A stretch of DNA of 64,000 bases from an uncultured Brachyspira sp. (GCF_910578695.1 NZ_CAJTQJ010000003.1:67150-131149); one strand, 5' to 3'; positions 9,592-18,257 are shown, numbered from the stretch's first letter. Made by a program: numbers and translations. The notes: a model not told the origin generated them from the sequence alone.

Positions 9592-10866
9592 ATGAAAACA
9601 TTAATAAATATATTAGCAGTTATTTTAATACCGATTTCTATTATATCTATTTTTATTTCTGTTATAATAGCTATGATTTTTAGACAAAATACGGCTTTTA
9701 TTATAATTACAGTTTCTTTAGTTTTTATAATAAATTCTATAATATTATTTGTAAAAAAGAACTATAAACTATTTATCATAATATTTTCATCTGCAGCAAT
9801 ATTATTACTTATAAGTATATTTTCTATTGTTCTTTATAATAATTATGAAAAAAATTTAAAAAGAGTTGATAATTATATCAGACTTGATTTATACTATCCT
9901 TTTGACTATATTAGAAGTGATGCCAATTCAAAAATAGCAAAACTTACAAATGAGTCAGATTTAATAATAACAAATAATTTTCCAAGACTTGACGGAGCTA
10001 CAGCATTATTTCCGCTTTATTCATCATTTGCAAATGCTGTTTATAAAATCACAGATACAAATAATATGTTTTTGGAGTGGATACCATATAAAAATTATAT
10101 AGTAACTAATGATGACGGAAAAATAGAAACTGTTTATGATGTAGCATCAGACAGCAGTTATGATACAGTTTATGTATTATGCTCAAAAACTCATAATGCT
10201 TATATTAATCTTATTTATGATAAAGCTGATTTAATATTTTGTGCTGCACCTTCAGAAGATGAAATTGAAGAGGCTGAGGATAATAACAGAGAATTAATAT
10301 TAACTCCTATAGGAAAAGAGGCATTTATATTTTTTGTAAACTCTGAAAATAAAATAGATAATCTTTCAAAAGAGAATCTAAAAAATATATACACAGGAAA
10401 AATAAATAATTGGAAAGAAGTAGGCGGATATAATATGAAAATAAAAGCCTATCAAAGGAATGCAAACAGCGGAAGTCAGACTGCTTTTATAAATTTTATG
10501 TCTTCAATGAATGCAGAAAATGATATAATGAATCCTGATACATCAGTAGCAGTCGGCGGAATGCTTGATATAATAAATAAAGTAAGCGAATACAGAAATA
10601 GAAAAAATGCTTTGGGATATTCATTTTTATTTTTTGCATCCGATATGGTAAAAAACAATGAGATAAAAATTCTATCTATTGATAATATTAAGCCTAGCAG
10701 AGAAAATATACAAAACTCCTCTTATCCTTTAGCCAATGATTTTTATGCTGTAACAACCAAAGAGGCTTTAAATAAAAATCACAATATTAAAAAATTAATA
10801 GACTTTATACTTTCAGAACAAGGGCAGTATTTAGTTGAAGAAACAGGATATACTCCTATTAAATAA
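9592..10866 (+). CDS. Membrane-anchored PstS-like phosphate-binding-domain protein
   Basis: 424 aa with two parts. Residues 1-85 hold about three hydrophobic segments (roughly 5-28, 32-52, 58-82). Residues 95-424 match the PBP-like PstS superfamily: a core with FPRLDGATALFPLYSSFA near 134, the NLSKENLKNIYTGKINNWKEVGG segment near 262, and AYQRNANSGSQTAFINFM. In PstS these parts line the phosphate pocket. PstS is normally a lipoprotein next to pstCAB; here the binding domain is fused to a multi-pass anchor and no transporter genes are adjacent, which suggests a sensor or surface-tethered scavenger. The ribosome site is weak. Confidence 0.75.
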   Translation: MKTLINILAVILIPISIISIFISVIIAMIFRQNTAFIIITVSLVFIINSIILFVKKNYKLFIIIFSSAAILLLISIFSIVLYNNYEKNLKRVDNYIRLDLYYPFDYIRSDANSKIAKLTNESDLIITNNFPRLDGATALFPLYSSFANAVYKITDTNNMFLEWIPYKNYIVTNDDGKIETVYDVASDSSYDTVYVLCSKTHNAYINLIYDKADLIFCAAPSEDEIEEAEDNNRELILTPIGKEAFIFFVNSENKIDNLSKENLKNIYTGKINNWKEVGGYNMKIKAYQRNANSGSQTAFINFMSSMNAENDIMNPDTSVAVGGMLDIINKVSEYRNRKNALGYSFLFFASDMVKNNEIKILSIDNIKPSRENIQNSSYPLANDFYAVTTKEALNKNHNIKKLIDFILSEQGQYLVEETGYTPIK

Positions 10867-11059
10867 AGTTTTATGATTGTTTTATTAACTAGATTATAAC
10901 TGATATTATAAAAAATTATCAGATATATATACCCAATTTTTATTAGTAATTATAAACTGATTGTTAATAAAATAAGCCCTATTATTTTTGCAAATCTCTA
11001 ATATCAGCAATTTTTATAATATTAATTGTTAGATATTATCAAGCGAGTTTATTTTTATT

Positions 11060-11161
11060 ATTACTAATAAAAATTGTTCGCTACTCTGCGTGCTTTCAGC
11101 AAAAAGCTTTATCCGTCTTCGGCGAACTTTCCAGACGCTTATAATTTTTATTAGCAGTAAT
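11060..11161. repeat. Large inverted repeat at prophage left flank
   Basis: ATTACTAATAAAAATT (11060-11075) pairs with 11143-11161, which carries the complement with a 3-nt insertion. The 67 nt between contain further GC-richer complementary stretches (for example GTCTTCGGCGAAC). It belongs to the same class of nested palindromes as 52357-52560 and 63430-63640. Confidence 0.65.
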
Positions 11162-11167
11162 AAAAAA

Positions 11168-11476
11168 GTTTATCGATAACAATAAAATAAAAAACTTGTG
11201 CGTACCTGACATTCATAGAATGTCAGGGAATAATTAACGAACAAGTTTTTTTATTAGTAAATAAAGAGATAAACGAGCAGCTTATAACTGACGAAGGAAG
11301 TTATAAGCTAATTTAAAGCGAGTTTATCGATAACAATAAAATAAAAAACTTGTGAGTGCCTGACATTCATAGAATGTCAGGGAATAATTAACGAACAAGT
11401 TTTTTATTAGTAAATAAAGAGATAAACGAGCAGCTAATAACCGACAATAAGAAGGTTATTAGCTATTTTAAAGCGA
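11168..11476. repeat. Two tandem 154/155-bp units of nested palindromes
   Basis: Unit 1 spans 11168-11321 and unit 2 spans 11322-11476; a third start follows at 11477 and then diverges. Each unit has an outer AAAAACTTGT/ACAAGTTTTT pair enclosing a perfect CTGACATTC-ATA-GAATGTCAG hairpin, then GATAAAC/GTTTATC enclosing a second hairpin. The second hairpin differs between units (CTTATAAC versus AGCTAATAACC arms) but keeps self-complementarity. No frame is open through it. Confidence 0.85.
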
Positions 11477-11493
11477 GTTTATCGATAACAATA
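11416..11493. repeat. 78-bp repeat, copy 1 (copy 2 at 52603-52680)
   Basis: Identical to 52603-52680 in the same orientation except for two mismatches. The two copies lie 41 kb apart and bracket both recombinase genes and the whole prophage. A diverged third relative is near 63472-63525. Confidence 0.85.
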
Positions 11494-11577
11494 ATAAAAA
11501 ATTATTATTTTAACGAATTTCAAAAGAATATGGAAAGCGGTACGAGTTTCAAAATTTCCACTAACCGACATAATAAA

Positions 11578-11610
11578 AAATCTAGTATGCGTAAAAAACA
11601 TACTAGATTT
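11578..11610. terminator. Perfect 12-bp hairpin upstream of phage replication genes
   Basis: AAATCTAGTATG (11578-11589), a 9-nt loop, then CATACTAGATTT (11599-11610). A/T runs on both sides would let it end transcription in either direction, insulating the prophage from the repeat block. The remaining bases to 11817 hold no gene I can see. Confidence 0.6.
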
Positions 11611-11817
11611 AAAACAAAATCAATTTTTAAAAATATCGAAAATAAAAGCAAATAAAAAGTTTTTTTACAACTTTTTTAATATAAATCTGAGCATATCTTT
11701 TAACTATCCATCAGTTAAAAAAATAACAAATCAATACCGAAGGTACGCCTTTGGCGGCATCAGAAATTTATTTAAATCATTTGAAAACAAATCAAAAAAA
11801 TATTTATGCGGAGCAGT

Positions 11818-12762
11818 ATGATGACAGAAACACCAGAAGTAAAAAGCGAATACTTAATAGCAACGTATGGCGATGCTATGCTTGATAGAGGTTTTACCTC
11901 TATACCGAATACATTAATTTATTACAGAAAAAGATTAGGACTTACTGCAAGCGAGTTTGAGTTTATAATCGCTGTAATGAGTTTGAGCTGGAAAAGAGAT
12001 AAAGAAATCAGAGATAAAGAAATCAACCCTGCATCTACCATTTATACAAGACAACGACAAAGTCTGTTTTCAAAAGGCTATTTAACTTTCTCAAGCAGGA
12101 ATGTTTACATAGGTGATAGATTTGCAGGAACAGGAACGGTATATAATTTCGCAGGATTAAAAAAAGCTATAGAGATGCTTGTTGAAGAAGACAGAGCAAT
12201 ACGAAATATGGATGCACCTGTAGACCAGAAATATGATGAGCCTAGCTTGTTTAATGAAGACATAAACACAGAACCTTTACAGCCTCCGAAATTAATCAAA
12301 GAGGAAAAAGAAAAAAGCGAAGAAGAAAAAACTCCAGAAGAAAAAGAAGAGGATAAAAAGAGAGAAGAGTTTTTAGAAAAATATAATGAGCTTCATAAAG
12401 AATTAATAGGCGTTAAAATAAATCATAAATACCATAAAATATACACTAGCTTTTTAATTGATATATTCAATAAACGTGTGCATGACAATTTTGACGAAGC
12501 TTTGTCTATAGTAAAGTTTAATTTCTTAAAATTATCACTGAATAAAAGATACTCTCTAAAACTTCAAGACTTATTAAGAATGGCTTTATGTCAAAAAAAT
12601 GAAAATCAAAAAAATAATACATACAAAGAAAATAAAACACAAGAAGAAAATAAAAAATATTCAATACCTCGAGGACTTGATAAATTAAATGCTTTATTAA
12701 ATGAATTAGAAAAAGGAGGAAATATTCATGAAGCGTATGCTAAAATTGCAAATTGCGGATAG
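11818..12762 (+). CDS. Phage replication-initiator-like helix-turn-helix protein
   Basis: About 314 aa if started at ATG 11818, which has CGGAG 5 bp upstream; an ATG at 11806 lacks a ribosome site. The N-terminal part (IPNTLIYYRKRLGLTASEFEF...) looks like the winged-helix domain of phage replication initiators (HTH_36/DnaD type). A highly charged Glu/Lys linker follows around 160-195, then a helical C-terminal domain. It overlaps by 35 bp a gene for a DnaC-type loader, the standard initiator/loader pair that recruits host helicase to the phage origin. Confidence 0.65.
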   Translation: MMTETPEVKSEYLIATYGDAMLDRGFTSIPNTLIYYRKRLGLTASEFEFIIAVMSLSWKRDKEIRDKEINPASTIYTRQRQSLFSKGYLTFSSRNVYIGDRFAGTGTVYNFAGLKKAIEMLVEEDRAIRNMDAPVDQKYDEPSLFNEDINTEPLQPPKLIKEEKEKSEEEKTPEEKEEDKKREEFLEKYNELHKELIGVKINHKYHKIYTSFLIDIFNKRVHDNFDEALSIVKFNFLKLSLNKRYSLKLQDLLRMALCQKNENQKNNTYKENKTQEENKKYSIPRGLDKLNALLNELEKGGNIHEAYAKIANCG

Positions 12763-13585
12763 CGGCTATTGCCTGCTAAGTTATAAAAAGCATTTGCAGA
12801 AATTATATGAAACAGCAAGAGACGGCAAAGATCCTCTCTGCACAAGATGTGATGAGTTTGGATTTGTTATAGGTACTGATTCTAAAACATCTTCTAAAGA
12901 AAATCTAATTCCTATTATGTGTCATTGTGTGAGTGATGAAAAAAGCAGGATAAAAGGAAAACTAGAAGACTTAGAAAAAATAATAAAAAAGTATAAGATG
13001 ATATTTGATACTTTAGATAGTGATATGACATTAGATATTTTTTCAGACAGATTTAATAATCAAAAGTTGGTAAGCAGTATAAAAAAATATTTAGCATTAG
13101 GAAGTATGAACTCGCTGTATCTGGAAGGAGAAAGCGGAACAGGTAAAACCACAATGCTTAAAATGTTATGGCAGATATATGCTATTAATGATATCAAGGC
13201 ATTGTATATGAGAGCATCTAGTTTTGAAGATATGCATAAAAACTTATTCAATAAAAATGCTCAGGACAGAGACTTGAAATTAAGTATAAATAATAAAATA
13301 GATAATGTTAAATATGCGGATATTATAATGATTGATGATATTGACAGCGTGGGGTTTCATTATGCTGCAGAAGGATATTATAACTTATTTGATAAAATAA
13401 GATCATTAGAAAAAACTGCTATCCTTACATCAAATAAAAATTATAGCAGTTTAATGAACAGCTTAAATATAAAAACAAGGAAAGATAATATTGAAGAAAT
13501 TAAAGGCAGACTTACAAGCAGATTAAAGAACTTGAATATTATAGAACTTGAAATGCAAAAGTCTAAAGAATTGATAACAGTTTAA
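12728..13585 (+). CDS. DnaC/IstB-like helicase loader ATPase
   Basis: 285 aa. The Walker A motif GESGTGKTT is at 134-142 and the Walker B motif IIMIDDID near 199. The N-terminus carries CTRC (38-41) and CHC (65-67), a likely zinc-binding module seen in phage DnaC-like loaders. It should load the host replicative helicase at the phage origin. The start ATG lies inside the preceding gene behind a strong AAAGGAGG site, implying coupled translation with the initiator. Confidence 0.85.
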   Translation: MKRMLKLQIADSGYCLLSYKKHLQKLYETARDGKDPLCTRCDEFGFVIGTDSKTSSKENLIPIMCHCVSDEKSRIKGKLEDLEKIIKKYKMIFDTLDSDMTLDIFSDRFNNQKLVSSIKKYLALGSMNSLYLEGESGTGKTTMLKMLWQIYAINDIKALYMRASSFEDMHKNLFNKNAQDRDLKLSINNKIDNVKYADIIMIDDIDSVGFHYAAEGYYNLFDKIRSLEKTAILTSNKNYSSLMNSLNIKTRKDNIEEIKGRLTSRLKNLNIIELEMQKSKELITV

Positions 13586-13631
13586 ATATTCAAAATATTA
13601 TTTTGATTATTAAAAATATAGGAGAATTAAA

Positions 13632-13958
13632 ATGCTAAAAATGATGGTATTCAGTATTAACACTAGCAAGTATTTTGAATTAGGCTGTTTGGAATTAGAA
13701 AAGTTCATTAAACATCTAGGAGAACCTGCTTATGCTAATTTAATAACAGATGAATTAAAAGAGTTATTAAATACTTACGAGCCAGATTATAAAAGAGATG
13801 ATTGGGATATACATTTTTCTAATTGGTTAAAAAGTTTGCAGACAGGAGATTATTTATGTATGTATGACGGCTGGATAACAGATTATAAAACTATGAATGA
13901 ATTAAAAGAAAAGTATATAACACAATTAAAAGACAAAGGTATGTTAATAAACTGTTAA
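13632..13958 (+). CDS. Small hypothetical phage protein, 108 aa
   Basis: Intact frame with an SD (GGAG) 8 bp before ATG. Acidic and soluble, with two Trp-rich patches (DDWDIHFSNWLKSL). I recognise no domain. It lies 46 bp after the loader gene in the early operon. Confidence 0.6.
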   Translation: MLKMMVFSINTSKYFELGCLELEKFIKHLGEPAYANLITDELKELLNTYEPDYKRDDWDIHFSNWLKSLQTGDYLCMYDGWITDYKTMNELKEKYITQLKDKGMLINC

Positions 13959-14007
13959 CAATGTTGATAACTTGTAAATAAGATGTTGAGAAATTAGGAG
14001 ATAATAT

Positions 14008-14262
14008 ATGACTATTCTTATAAGAACTAAAGATGAAATAAATTATATAACTGATTTTGAAGGTATGTATATAAAAGAGCCTAGCAAAGATGATAATGTT
14101 TACTCTTTATATATAGATACAAAGAATACAGGATTTTATATTTATAAAAATGAAAATAAGGAAGAAGTGATGAAAGTATTTAATTATATAGCTGATGAAA
14201 TAGAAGACGGCTATAAAATCGGAAATGAAAAAATATCTATAGATTTAAATACTTTTGAATAA
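14008..14262 (+). CDS. Small hypothetical phage protein, 84 aa
   Basis: Starts behind AGGAGA and reads as a compact alpha/beta protein with no known motif. The next gene begins 14 bp downstream, consistent with one early transcript. Confidence 0.55.
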   Translation: MTILIRTKDEINYITDFEGMYIKEPSKDDNVYSLYIDTKNTGFYIYKNENKEEVMKVFNYIADEIEDGYKIGNEKISIDLNTFE

Positions 14263-14276
14263 TAGGAGTTAATAAA

Positions 14277-14681
14277 ATGAGTCAAAAAGAAAAATTAAAA
14301 ATATATTTATCAGGAGCTATTAGCGGTAAGGAAAAAACAGAATATCAAAAGGAGTTTTATGATGCTAAAGAAAAAATATTGAAGTGGACAGAAAATAAAG
14401 ATATACCTGTCGAGGTAATAGTACCCTGCGACTATGATCATTTGAATGAAACAGGAAAATGGGAAGATTATCTTAAAACAGATATAAAACTTCTTGCAGA
14501 CTGTGATTGGCTTGTAGATATAGAAAACGGAAGTGAAAAAAGTAAAGGAGTTATGCTGGAGAAAATGATTTGCACAGCTTTAAATATTAATATGATAGAA
14601 CTAAGCGAATTTAAATTAATGTATGATACTCTTCTTTATAATAAATATATAGAAGATAGCGAAAAGGAGAAAAAAAAATGA
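14277..14681 (+). CDS. DUF4406-like / nucleoside 2-deoxyribosyltransferase-fold protein
   Basis: 134 aa beginning KIYLSGAISG, the glycine-rich start of the nucleoside 2-deoxyribosyltransferase-like fold, with LADCDWLVDIENGSEKSKGVMLE resembling the acidic DxS..G..E catalytic segment. Phage relatives are usually listed as DUF4406. A role in handling modified nucleotides or nucleosides is plausible. The stop overlaps the next start (ATGA), and the next gene is also of a nucleotide-associated family. Confidence 0.65.
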   Translation: MSQKEKLKIYLSGAISGKEKTEYQKEFYDAKEKILKWTENKDIPVEVIVPCDYDHLNETGKWEDYLKTDIKLLADCDWLVDIENGSEKSKGVMLEKMICTALNINMIELSEFKLMYDTLLYNKYIEDSEKEKKK

Positions 14682-15004
14682 ATAAAGAGGATTTAATTAT
14701 TAATGAATGCGAAGAGCTTAAAAAATTATTGACAGCTAAAAATAAAGATTATGGAAACAGCTATGATAAAACATTAAATGAGTACGGCAGAAATATAGGA
14801 TTAATACGAATAGAAGATAAATTAAACAGATTAAAAAATCTTCTTTTATTAAAAGAGGAAATAAGAACAGAAGAAAGTATTATTGACACCGTACTTGATA
14901 TAGCAGGCTATGCGGTTCTTTTTAGTATTTATTTGAAAGAACAAGGCAGTAATAAGAGGAGTGAGCCGAGCCGCCCAGATAATTTATTATCTGGGGAATT
15001 ATAA
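14678..15004 (+). CDS. DUF1599 (nucleotide-modification-associated) protein with element-derived C-terminus
   Basis: 108 aa. KNKDYGNSYDKTLNEYG and the later DTVLDIAGYAVLF helix match DUF1599, a phage family linked to nucleotide modification. The last 15 or so residues (from about SNKRSEPSRP onward) are encoded by the first half of a palindromic element (14961-15047), so the natural C-terminus has probably been replaced by element-encoded sequence. Start is an ATGA overlap behind AAGGAG. Confidence 0.7.
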   Translation: MNKEDLIINECEELKKLLTAKNKDYGNSYDKTLNEYGRNIGLIRIEDKLNRLKNLLLLKEEIRTEESIIDTVLDIAGYAVLFSIYLKEQGSNKRSEPSRPDNLLSGEL

Positions 15005-15047
15005 GTCGAGGCGAACATTGCCTACGGCACGCAGGAGCGGCAGCAAT
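14961..15047 (+). repeat. Palindromic element E1 (GTGAGCCGA...GGCACGCA family)
   Basis: Begins GTGAGCCGAGCC, holds the hairpin CCCAGATAAT-TT-ATTATCTGGG (14974-14995), continues GAGGCGAACATTG and ends CGGCACGCAGGAGCGGCAG. The same ends recur at 34361, 44281 and, inverted, at 52208-52299. It spans the end of one gene and supplies the ribosome site (GGAG) for the HNH gene. Confidence 0.7.
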
Positions 15048-15315
15048 GAGAAGTGATAAAAAAGCATATAAAAGATACCAAAGCAAAAAATGGCGTGCAT
15101 TGAGAGAAAGTTTTTTAAATAAAAATCCGCTTTGTAAAAACTTTCCTGAGTGCCATAACTTTGCTGAACATGTGGACCATATAAAAAGAATAGAAAGTGA
15201 AGATGATCCGCTGTTTTATGATGAGAGCAACTTGCAGGCTTTATGCAAAAGATGTCATAGCAGAAAAACAGCAAAGGAAGACGGAGCTTTTGGAAATAAA
15301 AAGAAAGATTATTGA
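15046..15315 (+). CDS. Phage HNH endonuclease, 89 aa
   Basis: Small HNH nuclease of the kind that normally sits beside cos and the terminase in HK97-type phages. Two zinc Cys pairs are visible (CKNFPEC near 28 and CKRC near 67), with the catalytic H in EHVDHIKR and N-H in the YDESNLQALCKRCHSRKT segment. Such HNH proteins help terminase cut DNA at cos. Here it lies 8.3 kb from the cos candidate and 9 kb from the terminase, which is unusual. The ATG is reached from GGAG inside element E1. Confidence 0.85.
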   Translation: MRSDKKAYKRYQSKKWRALRESFLNKNPLCKNFPECHNFAEHVDHIKRIESEDDPLFYDESNLQALCKRCHSRKTAKEDGAFGNKKKDY

Positions 15316-15326
15316 TGAGGTTAGTT

Positions 15327-15557
15327 ATGGAAACAGATAATAAAGAATATATACATTTGGAAAAAGATGCATCAGAAGGAAAAGTATTAATTGATGTAAA
15401 AAATGTGAATGGTGAAGATATTTTATATTTATTATCTGAGTTTATAGACTTTGTAAGTAAAAAAGAAAATATACCAGCAAATGTATTTTTAATTATGATA
15501 GATAAAGCAATAATGAAAAAAAGAGAATTAGAAAATAAAAGAGGAAATAAAGAATGA
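15327..15557 (+). CDS. Small hypothetical phage protein, about 76 aa
   Basis: The frame opens at TTG 15312, but ATG 15327 is preceded by GAGG at ideal spacing and is the better start. Charged, soluble, no recognised domain. Overlaps the next gene by ATGA. Confidence 0.55.
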   Translation: METDNKEYIHLEKDASEGKVLIDVKNVNGEDILYLLSEFIDFVSKKENIPANVFLIMIDKAIMKKRELENKRGNKE

Positions 15558-16486
15558 GAGAGCTAAACTTTATAGAAAAAAAAGGGCGTTTTGGTATAAG
15601 TTTTATGTCTGATGATATAAAAGAAGCCAATACTGTTATGAATGCTATACAGAGATTTATATCAACAGTTAGTAAAAAAGAAACAAAGGAAAATATTGAT
15701 AATAACTGTAAATCTTCTGAAAAAGACTATTCAAGATGCCCTATAGATGGTCCTAGTAAAGATGTATATTTAAATTTATTTAGCGATGACAAATTAATTG
15801 AGTTGTACAATAATGATGAGCTAGAGCAAGGATATAAAGATTATATAAAAAATGAATTAAACAGAAGAGGTATTTTTGATTTAAGTATGACTAAATCAAA
15901 AAAGAAAAGCAGTAATAATAACAACACTAAAAATAAAGAAAAATCTAAAACAATAATAGAAAATATAAAAGAACATGAACTTAATAATAAAATAGAAAAT
16001 ATAACAAATGGAAGAGATATGACACAGCTTTCTGATGAGGAATTGGAAAAAATAGTTTTATTGGAAAGTGAATTAGCTTCTATATGCGGATATTCAGAAA
16101 CTGCAAAGCATATTTTACAAGGCAGAAAGTTTAATCGTAGCCGTGAACTTGAAAATAAAATAACAAAAGGAAGAAGGTTATCAGAACTTACTCTTGAAGA
16201 ATTAGAAGAATTAAAAAAAGTAACAATGCTTAATAATTATAAAGAAGATATACAAGAAGAAATTAATAAAAGAAAAAATAAATCTTTTGAAGACACATTA
16301 AAAGAAAACAATGAAATAATCTCTTTCGGAGAAGATGAAGATGATTCAAATTATAGAATAGATGAGGAGAATGAAGAAGATCCATTAAGTTCAGCTATAG
16401 ATGAAGGTAATCTAAATAGATGGGACTTTGATGCAGATGGTGATAAAGTGGATAGTGAAGGCAATAAAATGCTTTTTGATTATTAA
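15554..16486 (+). CDS. Hypothetical phage protein, 310 aa, highly charged
   Basis: Starts in ATGA overlap behind GAGG. Rich in Glu, Lys, Asn and Asp, with several helix-loop repeats built on RxLSELTLEELEEL-like segments (for example near 152-163 and 210-222: two related MTQLSDEELEKI and LSELTLEELEEL pieces). It ends with an Asp-rich tail (DFDADGDKVDSEGN) resembling an EF-hand-like calcium loop. Function unknown. Confidence 0.55.
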   Translation: MRELNFIEKKGRFGISFMSDDIKEANTVMNAIQRFISTVSKKETKENIDNNCKSSEKDYSRCPIDGPSKDVYLNLFSDDKLIELYNNDELEQGYKDYIKNELNRRGIFDLSMTKSKKKSSNNNNTKNKEKSKTIIENIKEHELNNKIENITNGRDMTQLSDEELEKIVLLESELASICGYSETAKHILQGRKFNRSRELENKITKGRRLSELTLEELEELKKVTMLNNYKEDIQEEINKRKNKSFEDTLKENNEIISFGEDEDDSNYRIDEENEEDPLSSAIDEGNLNRWDFDADGDKVDSEGNKMLFDY

Positions 16487-16646
16487 AAAGCATTTTATTA
16501 AACTTATCGATTTAGAAGAGCCTTATTCATGGGAGTTTAAACAATCTGAAGAAGATAGAGAAAAAATACATTTAATTATAGAAGAACTTAATAATAGTAA
16601 TGAAAACAACATATATATAAAAAAGAATGAAAGGAATAAAAAATGA
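16476..16646 (+). CDS. Small hypothetical phage protein, start uncertain
   Basis: The frame is open from 16428, but that part lies inside the previous gene and reads like out-of-frame sequence. A TTG at 16476 is a plausible start of a protein of about 56 aa. The 3' end overlaps the next gene by ATGA, supporting expression. No domain recognised. Confidence 0.4.
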   Translation: MIIKKHFIKLIDLEEPYSWEFKQSEEDREKIHLIIEELNNSNENNIYIKKNERNKK

Positions 16647-17380
16647 AAAAATTAAAATCATCTAAATATAAAAATCTATATGACATATTAAAAGATGTTT
16701 CTTATAAACACACTATAGCTAAAGTGTTTTATGATTTTATAGCTATGACAGCATTAAATATTGCTGTAGGTATAAGTTTTAATATAGAAGATAAGAAAAA
16801 AAGAATAGAACAATTAAAAAAAATAACTGTGAATTATGATAAAAATGAAATGGAACTTTTTAATGCATTTAAATTAGGATTAGCAAATGAATATCAGAAT
16901 AATAGATATCAAGATGTATTAGGAGTTTTATTTCAAGAACTTGAATTAAAAAATGATTTCAAAGGTCAATTTTTTACACCTTATGAATTATCATACTGTA
17001 TGAATAAAATTAATTTTGATAAATCATTATTGGAAAATAAAGATTTTATTCACTGCAATGAACCAGCAGCAGGAAGCGGAGGAATTGTTATAGCTTCATG
17101 TCAGATAGCAGAAGAACTAGGCTATAATTATTCAGAAAAATTAATCTGGAGTATTAATGATGTGGATTTGATGTGCGTATACATGTCATTCATACAATTA
17201 AACTTAATAGGAGCTTCTGCTTTAATACAGCATTGCAATACATTAAGTATGGAAGTTTTTGATAGGTTTTATACACTCGGATATATTTTAAATAGATGCA
17301 GTCAAAGACTTCAAATAGAAGAACATTGTAATAAGATGTTAACAGCGATAAAAGATATGCAGTTTTTATCTAATAACTAG
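16643..17380 (+). CDS. N6-adenine-methyltransferase-like phage protein lacking the NPPY motif
   Basis: 245 aa. The segment GQFFTPYELSYCM and the SAM-binding motif EPAAGSGGIVIA (about residues 137-148) match HsdM-like N6 methylases. The catalytic (D/N)PP(Y/F) motif expected about 50-70 residues later is absent; ALIQHCNTLSMEVFD is found instead. It may bind SAM or DNA without methylating, or act as a decoy or regulator. It lies in the early operon, separate from the complete restriction-modification pair at 26720-28199. Confidence 0.65.
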   Translation: MKKLKSSKYKNLYDILKDVSYKHTIAKVFYDFIAMTALNIAVGISFNIEDKKKRIEQLKKITVNYDKNEMELFNAFKLGLANEYQNNRYQDVLGVLFQELELKNDFKGQFFTPYELSYCMNKINFDKSLLENKDFIHCNEPAAGSGGIVIASCQIAEELGYNYSEKLIWSINDVDLMCVYMSFIQLNLIGASALIQHCNTLSMEVFDRFYTLGYILNRCSQRLQIEEHCNKMLTAIKDMQFLSNN

Positions 17381-17390
17381 AGGTTATAAA

Positions 17391-17579
17391 ATGATTTGCT
17401 ATATATGCAAAAATAATTTTGATTATTTACCAGAAACAACAATAACTATTGAAGGTAAAAATAAAGAAGGTAAAGAAATAAAATCGAAAGAAAAGAAATT
17501 AAATCTATGTGAAGATTGTATTTTAAGAATTGCACAGTCAGGATTACCAACAACGATAATTTTTGAAGATGAGGAATAA
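17391..17579 (+). CDS. Small zinc-ribbon-like protein, 62 aa
   Basis: CYIC at residues 3-6 and CEDC at about 45-48 form two CxxC pairs, a likely zinc ribbon. Start ATG follows GAGGT. No further assignment possible. Confidence 0.6.
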   Translation: MICYICKNNFDYLPETTITIEGKNKEGKEIKSKEKKLNLCEDCILRIAQSGLPTTIIFEDEE

Positions 17580-17582
17580 TTT

Positions 17583-17795
17583 ATGATTAAAGGCATTTTT
17601 ATTCAAAAATATTTAATTAATATAAATTGTATATCAAACATTTATTTTGATGAAAATAAAAAGACTATAAAAATATTTACTTTAGACAGCGGATTGCCTA
17701 CTACAATAGAATGTGAAACTGAAAATGAATATGATAAATATTATAATATTTTAATATCATTATTTGATTTAGTAAACGATATAGAAAATGGTTAA
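17583..17795 (+). CDS. Small hypothetical phage protein, 70 aa
   Basis: ATG three bases after the previous stop, within the early operon. Beta-rich, no recognised domain. Its end overlaps the next start by 8 bp. Confidence 0.5.
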   Translation: MIKGIFIQKYLININCISNIYFDENKKTIKIFTLDSGLPTTIECETENEYDKYYNILISLFDLVNDIENG

Positions 17796-18021
17796 AGCTA
17801 TTATTTATTATAATGATGTAAATGATGAGTTCAGAAGAATGAATGATATTTTAGGAATATTAAAATATAAATATAAAAATATTAATGTTAGTTATAAAAA
17901 AGTAAGAAAGAAAAATGAACTGTTTGTAACTATTAATAATGAAAGATTAGAGTGTAATCATAGTTTAGAGTTTTATATGCAGACAGTAGAAAATATATTG
18001 AATAAGGATGTAAGAGTATGA
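17788..18021 (+). CDS. Small hypothetical phage protein, 77 aa
   Basis: Basic alpha/beta protein with no recognised domain; starts inside the preceding gene and overlaps the following one by ATGA, so it is probably translated by coupling. Confidence 0.5.
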   Translation: MVKAIIYYNDVNDEFRRMNDILGILKYKYKNINVSYKKVRKKNELFVTINNERLECNHSLEFYMQTVENILNKDVRV

Positions 18022-18257
18022 CTTTAAAAAATAAAGCTAATAAATATAAAGCTATTTATAAACGAATAAAAAGGCGTGTTAGATATGATTGGCATAAAAA
18101 GATAATTTATAAAAAGGAAGAAGATGTTATAGCAAGATTAAAAATATTCATAAAAGTTGGTAAAAAATATCAATGCTTATTATTTAAGAGAGTGTCAAAA
18201 CTTCCTAGAAAATTAGCTTATGAAAATTATTATAGTAAGGTAGAGATATATAAATGA
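18018..18257 (+). CDS. Small basic hypothetical protein, 79 aa
   Basis: Very Lys/Arg-rich (KRIKRRVRYDWHKKIIYKKE), suggesting nucleic-acid contact, but no known motif. Bounded on both sides by ATGA overlaps. Confidence 0.5.
   Translation: MTLKNKANKYKAIYKRIKRRVRYDWHKKIIYKKEEDVIARLKIFIKVGKKYQCLLFKRVSKLPRKLAYENYYSKVEIYK

Noticed and set aside
11041..11160. tRNA gene as phage attachment target
   Set aside because: Stem-forming GC-richer sequence, but no T-loop GTTCRA or cloverleaf could be drawn; no tRNA found anywhere in the window.
11168..11476. Integron attC cassettes
   Set aside because: Nested palindromes look attC-like, but no RYYYAAC/GTTRRRY core and no IntI-type recombinase or cassette ORFs are present.
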